Shown here: in pieces, positions 28,558 to 35,087 of the stretch
How the letters are laid out: every line of letters begins with the position of its first letter
How positions within the stretch are numbered: position 1 is the stretch's first letter
NCBI GenBank assembly: GCA_002401545.1
Contig: NVTJ01000012.1
Span: 1-35,087 of the forward strand
Direction of reading: 5' to 3'
From: Alphaproteobacteria bacterium
GTDB taxonomy: Bacteria > Pseudomonadota > Alphaproteobacteria > Sphingomonadales > Emcibacteraceae
Length of the DNA: 35,087 nt
Translations under genes and position numbers: made by a program
The notes under the pieces: generated by a model
The model's database searches: none
The model's input: the letters and a program-made list of their open reading frames with translations, nothing else
Told to the model about the DNA's origin: nothing

Positions 28558-29745
28558 ATGAATGGCATAAAACTCCTTGTTGTTGACGATGAGACTGATT
28601 TCGCGGCATTTGTAGCAGAGGTGGCTGAGGAAATGAACTTTGAAGTCCTGTCCACAGACAATCCGGCAGAATTTTCCACACTCTACAGTGCTGATATTAA
28701 TATAATTGTGCTTGATTTATTCATGCCGGCCACTGATGGCATTGAATTGCTCCGTTTCCTCTATAAAAACAAGAGCAAGGCTTCCATTGTATTTATGAGC
28801 GGCAAGGATAAAAGCGTACTTCGTTCGGCAAAAAAACTTGCCCAGGAACAGAAGATGACCGTGCTCGGGATACTGCAGAAACCATTCCGGGCAGAAGAAC
28901 TTGAAAAACTTCTCCTGAGCTATGTTCAACATTCCCATATCCAGAATTATGACATGAATGAATTTCCCTCACTGGAGGAATTGCGGCAAGCGCTGGAAAA
29001 TAAGGATATGTTTCTGGTTTATCAGCCACAGATCAACCTCGTCAGCCGCAAGGTTATCGGCGTCGAAGCCCTCATCAGATGGAAGCATCCCGTCGGCGGG
29101 GAGGTGCCAGCCAGTTATTTTATTCCCTTTGCCGAAGAGAATGATCTGATAAATGACATCACTTCATTTACGACTAAAACTGCCATCAGACAGATGTGCA
29201 TATGGGACAACAATGGCTTTGACCTGCAAATGTCCATAAATTTCTCTCCTAAAGTACTCGATAATCTTGACCTGCCCGAGAAACTGGCCGCTTACGTCAT
29301 TGAAATGGGGGCTGACATATCCAAAATCACCATAGAGGTTACGGAAACAGCCCTGATGTCAGACGTCACCCGTTATATGGATATACTTGCCCGCCTGCGC
29401 ATGAAGGGTTTCCATCTTGCTGTTGATGACTTTGGCACCGGCCATTCCTCGCTCCAGCAGCTTGTCCGTGCGCCTTTCTCTGAGCTTAAAATTGATCAGA
29501 TGTTTGTCCGGAACATGGACAGGGACCAGGAATGCCGGACTATTGTGGAAATTTCAATCCTGCTGGCCCATAAACTTGGAATGCATGTGGTTGCCGAGGG
29601 AATTGAAAATGAAAATATCTGGAATATTCTTCGTGATCTGGGCTGCGATGAAGGACAGGGATATTGGATGAGCAAACCCATGACTGCCACGGGAATCGAC
29701 CGCTGGATGACAAAATGGTCTTCCCAACAAGCCCGATTCCAGTAA
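28558..29745 (+). CDS. REC-EAL response regulator, predicted c-di-GMP phosphodiesterase
   Basis: Receiver KLLVVDDETDF...IIVLDLFMPATDG; EAL domain VEALIRWKHP, EVTETALMSD, AVDDFGTGHSSL, KIDQMFVRNM, VVAEGIEN, QGYWMSKPM, so catalytic motifs appear intact. Confidence 0.95.
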   Translation: MNGIKLLVVDDETDFAAFVAEVAEEMNFEVLSTDNPAEFSTLYSADINIIVLDLFMPATDGIELLRFLYKNKSKASIVFMSGKDKSVLRSAKKLAQEQKMTVLGILQKPFRAEELEKLLLSYVQHSHIQNYDMNEFPSLEELRQALENKDMFLVYQPQINLVSRKVIGVEALIRWKHPVGGEVPASYFIPFAEENDLINDITSFTTKTAIRQMCIWDNNGFDLQMSINFSPKVLDNLDLPEKLAAYVIEMGADISKITIEVTETALMSDVTRYMDILARLRMKGFHLAVDDFGTGHSSLQQLVRAPFSELKIDQMFVRNMDRDQECRTIVEISILLAHKLGMHVVAEGIENENIWNILRDLGCDEGQGYWMSKPMTATGIDRWMTKWSSQQARFQ

Positions 29746-29986
29746 CAATTTCAAAATATTAGATTGATTTTTTATGACATCTAACATAAAAGCATATATT
29801 GAGTTACGTTGATTCTCCTTTTTGAGGATATAAAATAGAATTCCACGCAGAGCCTCTTTGAGGTTTTGGACCGTTAAAATGGTTCTTCCTGTCTGTTTCT
29901 AGAGCTTCAATGACTGGACTTATACGAACTCTTGAACGCCCCGCATAAAAGGGAAATATTATATACAGACACTAAGGAAGCTAAAA

Positions 29987-30193
29987 ATGGCTACTGGCAC
30001 AGTTAAATGGTTTAACACAAACAAAGGATATGGCTTTATCGCTCCTGATAATGGCGGCAAAGATGTATTCGTACATATTACTGAACTGGAGAAATCCGGC
30101 ATTCGTCAATTGGACGATGGACAAAAAATCAGCTACGAAGTAGCAGAAAACAGAGGCAAAGAAGCAGCCGCCAGCATTCAGCTGATCGACTGA
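29987..30193 (+). CDS. Cold-shock protein, CspA family
   Basis: 68 aa, MATGTVKWFNTNKGYGFIAPDNGGKDVFVHITELEKSG: RNP1/RNP2 cold-shock domain. Confidence 0.97.
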   Translation: MATGTVKWFNTNKGYGFIAPDNGGKDVFVHITELEKSGIRQLDDGQKISYEVAENRGKEAAASIQLID

Positions 30194-30245
30194 AGACCCA
30201 CCGGGGTCATCTCTTAATCTATATAAAGAGACGTCTATTTTAAGG

Positions 30246-30273
30246 ACGCGCTACAGGTGAATCTGTGGCGCGT
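30246..30273 (+). terminator. Hairpin downstream of csp
   Basis: ACGCGCTACAG-GTGAAT-CTGTGGCGCGT (11-bp stem, one G-U pair) followed by TTGCTTTTGTTT. Confidence 0.65.
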
Positions 30274-30401
30274 TTGCTTTTGTTTGTTCACGTAAACTCA
30301 CCTTATTCAACCATATTGCAAAACCATTATCACAACTTAACCTTTTATTAAATTCTATTAACTATCCTGCAGGTAGTATTTATTTGGCGAAAGATTAAGG
30401 C

Positions 30402-30767
30402 ATGACGACATTATATTCTGATATTGGAGGGGCGCCTGCTGTTAATGCGGCAGTTGACTTGTTTTACGATAAGATTTCCGGCGAATCCACCCTGGACCCC
30501 TTTTTTGTGGATATGGATAAAATCAGGCAAAGAGGTAAGATGAAAAAATTTCTGACTTTGCTGATGACGGGTCAGACTGAAAATTCATCTGACTATATGC
30601 GCCGTTCTCATTCTCACCTCATGGAAAAGGGCCTGAACGACAGTCATTTTGATACGGTCGGACAGTTGTTAAAAGAAACGCTGGAAGAATTAAATATACC
30701 GGGAAATTTTATCGCCCAAATCCTGGGGGCCGTTGAAGGGCTTCGTGATCCGGTTTTAAATCGATAA
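30402..30767 (+). CDS. Group 1 truncated hemoglobin
   Basis: MTTLYSDIGGAPAVNAAVDLFYDKISGESTLDPFFVDMDKIRQRGKMKKFLTLLMTG...RRSHSHLMEKGLNDSHFDTVGQLLKETLEEL. Confidence 0.93.
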   Translation: MTTLYSDIGGAPAVNAAVDLFYDKISGESTLDPFFVDMDKIRQRGKMKKFLTLLMTGQTENSSDYMRRSHSHLMEKGLNDSHFDTVGQLLKETLEELNIPGNFIAQILGAVEGLRDPVLNR

Positions 30768-31006
30768 ATAGACCTGCCGCCATTATTGTATAAAGTCTGT
30801 GGACAAAAAATATCCTGAAAATACCTGCCCCCTTATCTCCCGGAAACAAGGGGGCGACCCTTACCTTGAATAAAATTCCCCTAACCCCCAATTGACATCA
30901 AACAGGTCGCAACGATATTAATTTCATATTAAGGCAATGTTGGTAATAATATTGAAAAAATATAAATCAGTTATATGATACGGATAAATGCAATGAAAGA
31001 AAATCC

Positions 31007-31573
31007 ATGATTATGGCTAAAAAAAAACTGATCGGCAGCCTGTTTCTCATTCTATTGTCAACGGTGCTCTCCCTGGCAGAGGTCGGACGAAAAACGCCCA
31101 ACCTTGAGGGTACAATCAGTGCGGGTCCTTATTATAACCCGGCATCAAAAAGTTATTTTGAATTATTCAGAATGCAACGTCTGCCCGGAATGCAAACCAG
31201 ATGGTGGGGGGCGCAACTGCTCGCCGAAGAAAAAATTTTCAACAATACCCGGGGCCGACTTGCCATCGTGCGGGATTTGGATACCCATCAATTTATTTTA
31301 CGAAACTTTCTGGGCAAAAATTACTGGATAGGATTACAGTATTTTTGCAATTCCAGAGCCTTGAAATGGGTTGATGGTACGGATGCGGCACAATCAAAGT
31401 TTTCTGCCTGGGACAGCCAGTGGTCCAACACCGATATCCGTTGTGCGAATATGAATTATATGCCTGTCCACTATACGACAGCAACTATAACACAAGGCTT
31501 AAGATGGCGGGCATCCGGACCCAACAAAGGCTATCCAATGTATCTTGTTGAATATCCCACAGGCAAAGAATGA
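31007..31573 (+). CDS. Secreted protein with C-type-lectin-like domain
   Basis: Signal peptide, then CTLD-like pattern: GRLAIVRDLDTHQFILRNFLGKNYWIGLQYF...LKWVDGTDAAQSKFSAWDSQWSN...CANMNY...LRWRASGPNKGYPMYLVEYP. Confidence 0.75.
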   Translation: MIMAKKKLIGSLFLILLSTVLSLAEVGRKTPNLEGTISAGPYYNPASKSYFELFRMQRLPGMQTRWWGAQLLAEEKIFNNTRGRLAIVRDLDTHQFILRNFLGKNYWIGLQYFCNSRALKWVDGTDAAQSKFSAWDSQWSNTDIRCANMNYMPVHYTTATITQGLRWRASGPNKGYPMYLVEYPTGKE

Positions 31574-31581
31574 CACCGATA

Positions 31582-32487
31582 TTACTTTATAATCTTTTGC
31601 CCAAATGACAAGAAACTGCTCAGGGAATAGATCACAAGAGCCCCCCAGATGAAGCCGAAAGCAACCATATGGGTCGTGGTGAAGGCCTCTTTCCACAAAA
31701 AAACGGCAAGCAACAGGCTTATGGACGGCGCGATATACTGCAATAACCCTATGGTTGAAAGTGGTAATCTTCTCGCCGCCGATGTGAATAAAACCAATGG
31801 GACAGTGGTTACGACACCGCTAAACACAAGCATGAATAAAGTATAACTGTCATGATCAATAACTTCAGCTGAGGCAAATACATTCAGATAAATCAGATAC
31901 AAAACAGCAACCGGCAGCAGGATGAGCATCTCAATCCACAGGCCCACAATCGCACCGATCAGGATTTTTTTCCTGGTTAGGCCATACAGGGCAAAACTTG
32001 TCGCCAGATACAGGGCTATCCAGGGAAACTCCCCGCCTTCAATGATCATGTAAAACACCCCGATAGTCGCCAGACAAACGGATAACAATTTGATTCTGCC
32101 CAATCTTTCTCCCAACACAAGCATACCAAGTGCAACATTCATCAAGGGATTGATGAAATAGCCGAGAGCCGCCTGCAGCACATTATCATTGGCTACGGCC
32201 CAGATATAGACCAGCCAGTTGGAGCTGAGCAAAATTGCTGAAAACAGGAGCATTAACAGCAATTTCCTATTTGTAAAAACCTGCCGGATTTCCTGTATAA
32301 ACTGGGGAAGACTGCGTCTGAAAAACAGTAGAAAGATCAGGAATACAAATGACCAGATCATCCGGTACCCAAGGAATTCCATTGCCTTTACATGGGATAA
32401 TTCCTTAAAGTAGATTGGCAGCAACCCCCAAATTATGAAGGCCCCCAGGCCGTAAGCTACGCCTGCTGTATTATTTTTTTCAAGCAT
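31582..32487 (-). CDS. rarD: EamA/DMT family transporter RarD
   Basis: GVAYGLGAFIIWGLLPIYFKELSHVKAMEFLGYRMIWSFVFL...SSNWLVYIWAVANDNVLQAALGYFINPLMNVALGMLVLGERL...QYIAPSISLLLAVFLW. Confidence 0.95.
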   Translation of the reverse strand: MLEKNNTAGVAYGLGAFIIWGLLPIYFKELSHVKAMEFLGYRMIWSFVFLIFLLFFRRSLPQFIQEIRQVFTNRKLLLMLLFSAILLSSNWLVYIWAVANDNVLQAALGYFINPLMNVALGMLVLGERLGRIKLLSVCLATIGVFYMIIEGGEFPWIALYLATSFALYGLTRKKILIGAIVGLWIEMLILLPVAVLYLIYLNVFASAEVIDHDSYTLFMLVFSGVVTTVPLVLFTSAARRLPLSTIGLLQYIAPSISLLLAVFLWKEAFTTTHMVAFGFIWGALVIYSLSSFLSFGQKIIK

Positions 32488-32695
32488 GATTACTTCACAG
32501 TTATAAAAAAGACTTCCAGCCACTGGTATCGGATTATCAATGAAAAATCAACGATGTCGTAATGGTTATCTTTTCATTGCCCCGAAAGTCGATATTTACC
32601 TGAAAAAATTGAAAATAAAAAAATCTTTAACTTTTTCCTCCTATATATTATTATTGCTAGGTGTGAATGATCCAAATTGAGGTTTTCCAAACAAT

Positions 32696-33439
32696 ATGAG
32701 ATTGGGCCTATTTACAATATCCATAGTTTTATCCGGGATTTTTATTCCCGTTTATCAAGCCAGTTCCGGAATTATAAAATCAACTGACGGGCTGAAAACC
32801 AACTATGAAATACATCATAGAATTATTATCTATAACAGCCTGTCAAGCTACCGGAATATCAATGATAAAATGCCGGGGAACGAACAGAATATTATAAACG
32901 TTCCCTATGGGGCCGACAATTTTTTTGTGGGCAAGGATATAGAATCAAGATATTTACCGGAAACCAAAGACACGAAACCAAGCCGGTTTCCCATCAGTAT
33001 TTCAAACCTTAACGGAATTTACGCCAACAGCCTGTCAACAGACCTGCTTCTTGGACATGACCACGAGAACCACTATCAGGAATTACAGGTTGGCTCCTTT
33101 CTGGACAATTTCAAAAATGAACCCCTGCTGCAAACCATATATTTCTCATCAAAAGACCTGATGTTCAGTTACAGGAGAAAAGTTGCGAATATCCTGCAGC
33201 TTGGATTTGATATGGATGCTAAAGATTATAAAATATCCGGCCGTTCCGGAGAAAAAATGTCGTGGAAAAATAACCCGAATGATAAGGAAAGGTCAAGAAA
33301 AGAACATCTCCTGAAACAGAAATCCGGCAGCTTTTCCATGATGGTTTCAGAATCATATGAAACTATTTTCCTGGTTATCTTAACAATATTCGGAGCTATA
33401 TATATGAGTTTTCGCTATATTCTGAATAAATATATCTGA
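32696..33439 (+). CDS. Hypothetical protein, N-terminal signal and C-terminal TM anchor
   Basis: 247 aa ORF; MRLGLFTISIVLSGIFIPVYQASS signal-like start and C-terminal ETIFLVILTIFGAIYMSFRYILNKYI hydrophobic helix with basic tail; no family recognised. Confidence 0.7.
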   Translation: MRLGLFTISIVLSGIFIPVYQASSGIIKSTDGLKTNYEIHHRIIIYNSLSSYRNINDKMPGNEQNIINVPYGADNFFVGKDIESRYLPETKDTKPSRFPISISNLNGIYANSLSTDLLLGHDHENHYQELQVGSFLDNFKNEPLLQTIYFSSKDLMFSYRRKVANILQLGFDMDAKDYKISGRSGEKMSWKNNPNDKERSRKEHLLKQKSGSFSMMVSESYETIFLVILTIFGAIYMSFRYILNKYI

Positions 33440-33456
33440 CAAAGGAACAGAATTTC

Positions 33457-34299
33457 TTACTTTTCACCCTGTGATATAATACCTGATAAGTCAGCGGTCA
33501 GAATTTTTCCTTCCATGGCCCCCAGCCAATCAAGTCCGGCACGCAATTTAACATTCTCGCCAAGAACAATCATCGCCGGTGCCGTCAGCTTTGCTGATGC
33601 CACATCCTCCGCCGCATGGGCCAATGTCGTCTCCAGCACAACTTGATCTGCCGTCGTTGCCTTGCTTATTATGGCAATTGCTTCATCAGGACGCCGCCCC
33701 GACCTGAGGAATTGCTGACACATTAAATCAATCCGGCTCAAAGCCATATATACCACAATCACAGGAGAAGATTTGGCCAGAGCGTCCCAGTTAATATCCT
33801 TTGACAAGCCACCGCCCTCTCCATGAGCCGTCAGGAAGGTAACCGCAGAATTTGTATGACGATCCGTGAGGGGTATCCCCGCATAGGCAAGCCCGCCAAT
33901 GCCCGCCGTAATTCCCGGAATCACCCGAAAGGGAATATTCGACTTTACCAGATAACGCGCCTCTTCCCCGCCACGTCCGAAAACAAAGGGGTCTCCCGCC
34001 TTGAGCCTCAGGACCTTTCGGCCCGCTTTGGCATGCATCACCAGCCGTTCAGATATATCCGCCTGCTTCAAAGAAGGTTTCCCGCCCCGCTTTCCGGCAA
34101 ATTCGAGCGCTTTGTCCCGACCAATCAAATCCAGAATTTTCTGACTGACCAGAGCATCATAAATGATAATATCCGCCTGTTGCATCCCTTTCAGCGTCAA
34201 CAATGACAAAAGTCCCGGATCGCCGGGGCCGGCACCGGCCAGCCATACCCAGCCAGATTCCATATCCGGTAAATTTTTCAATATATCTTCCATGCGCAT
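33457..34299 (-). CDS. cobA: Uroporphyrinogen-III C-methyltransferase (SUMT)
   Basis: VWLAGAGPGDPGLLSLLTLKGMQQADIIIYDALVS...GKRGGKPSLKQADI...VLRLKAGDPFVFGRGGEEA...VIPGITAGIGGLAYAGIPLTDR. Confidence 0.95.
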   Translation of the reverse strand: MRMEDILKNLPDMESGWVWLAGAGPGDPGLLSLLTLKGMQQADIIIYDALVSQKILDLIGRDKALEFAGKRGGKPSLKQADISERLVMHAKAGRKVLRLKAGDPFVFGRGGEEARYLVKSNIPFRVIPGITAGIGGLAYAGIPLTDRHTNSAVTFLTAHGEGGGLSKDINWDALAKSSPVIVVYMALSRIDLMCQQFLRSGRRPDEAIAIISKATTADQVVLETTLAHAAEDVASAKLTAPAMIVLGENVKLRAGLDWLGAMEGKILTADLSGIISQGEK

Positions 34300-34500
34300 T
34301 TCTTAACCTGTATTTATCATCCCCGGAAACAGCCATTGTTACATGACCCCGGCATCATTGTAAATTTCAACGAAACATGTTACCATATTCTTATATATAT
34401 CACCGAAAATTGATTTGAGTGTTCCTTGCATTAACCATATAATTAATCAATTAATAACTTTTATATCCTACTCTTTTTAGCATAAATGATGTCCTAACAT

Positions 34501-34515
34501 TTGCATTAAATGCAA
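34501..34515. promoter_or_regulatory. Perfect palindrome in the prkA upstream region, candidate operator
   Basis: TTGCATT-A-AATGCAA: perfect 7-bp arms around a single central base, in an AT-rich intergenic region. Confidence 0.45.
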
Positions 34516-34699
34516 CATATGGGGAGGGAAGTCGCGTAGACCGCTGATTTTCCCTTAACAAATCCGGACACAGCAGGTTTACAACACTTCCCTTCTGACC
34601 ATTGTCGGAACAGATTCTCGAGCGCAATTTCATGCTGCTCTGAACAGTCCTTTTCTGAACTGGCAAGACCCTTAAACCCGCTATATCAAGGAGCTGCCC

Positions 34700-35087
34700 A
34701 TGCCCGCCGCAGAAAATATATTCGACCTTTATTCAAGTCAATATGCCGAACAGAAAGAATCCGAACTTTCCCTGAGGGAATATCTTCGGGGGTGTCGTGA
34801 AAATCCCATAATGTATTCCACCGCCGCCGAACGCATGATCCATGCCATCGGTGAGCCGGAAATGATCGATACCTCGCGGGACGAGAGATTCGGACGTATT
34901 TTCATGAACCGAACCCTTAAACGCTATAAAGGGTTCGGGGAATTTTACGGCATGGAAGAGACCATAGAACGCATGGTGGGCTTCTTCAAACATGCCTCCC
35001 AGGGGCTGGAAGAAAGAAAACAGGTTCTTTATCTGCTGGGGCCGGTGGGTGGCGGCAAGTCATCACTGGCGGAACGGCTCAAGGAAA
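34700..35087 (+). CDS. prkA: PrkA family serine protein kinase, 3'-truncated by the window edge
   Basis: MPAAENIFDLYSSQYAEQKESELSLREYLRGCRENPIMYSTAAERMIHAIGEPEMIDTSRDERFGRIF...YGMEETIERMVGFFKHASQGLEERKQVLYLLGPVGGGKSSLAERLK (Walker A). SD aggag at 34689-34693. Confidence 0.93.
   Translation, partial: MPAAENIFDLYSSQYAEQKESELSLREYLRGCRENPIMYSTAAERMIHAIGEPEMIDTSRDERFGRIFMNRTLKRYKGFGEFYGMEETIERMVGFFKHASQGLEERKQVLYLLGPVGGGKSSLAERLKE

Overview
The window looks like an alphaproteobacterial chromosome segment, and most of it is ordinary housekeeping DNA. I call about 32 genes. They include a coiled-coil protein (5'-truncated), DUF2336, an AGCS symporter, cytochrome c, MlaC-like, DUF4170, OmpW, rpsD, a TrmJ-like methyltransferase, an IMPACT/YigZ-like protein, lexA, cysS, gltX, nadE, class II DAHP synthase, gor, DUF945, two PilZ proteins, a DEAD-box helicase, a Bcr/CflA MFS transporter, a hybrid histidine kinase followed by REC-EAL, a cold-shock protein, truncated hemoglobin, a C-type-lectin-like secreted protein, RarD, an orphan membrane protein, cobA/SumT and the start of prkA. 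The main accessory island is at about 9.44-11.53 kb. There, a 35-bp inverted repeat pair and a short GGAATCGATGGGGTCA repeat array surround an apparently intact IS30-family element, directly upstream of a REP-associated (RAYT/Y1-type) transposase gene. Other points of interest are a perfect FNR/FixK-type box upstream of ompW, a LexA-type half-site pair at lexA, a strong hairpin terminator almost abutting the DUF4170 start, a long cspA-type leader, a perfect palindrome upstream of prkA, and a c-di-GMP-themed gene set. I found no tRNA, rRNA or CRISPR array. No clearly novel multi-gene system can be demonstrated from sequence alone.
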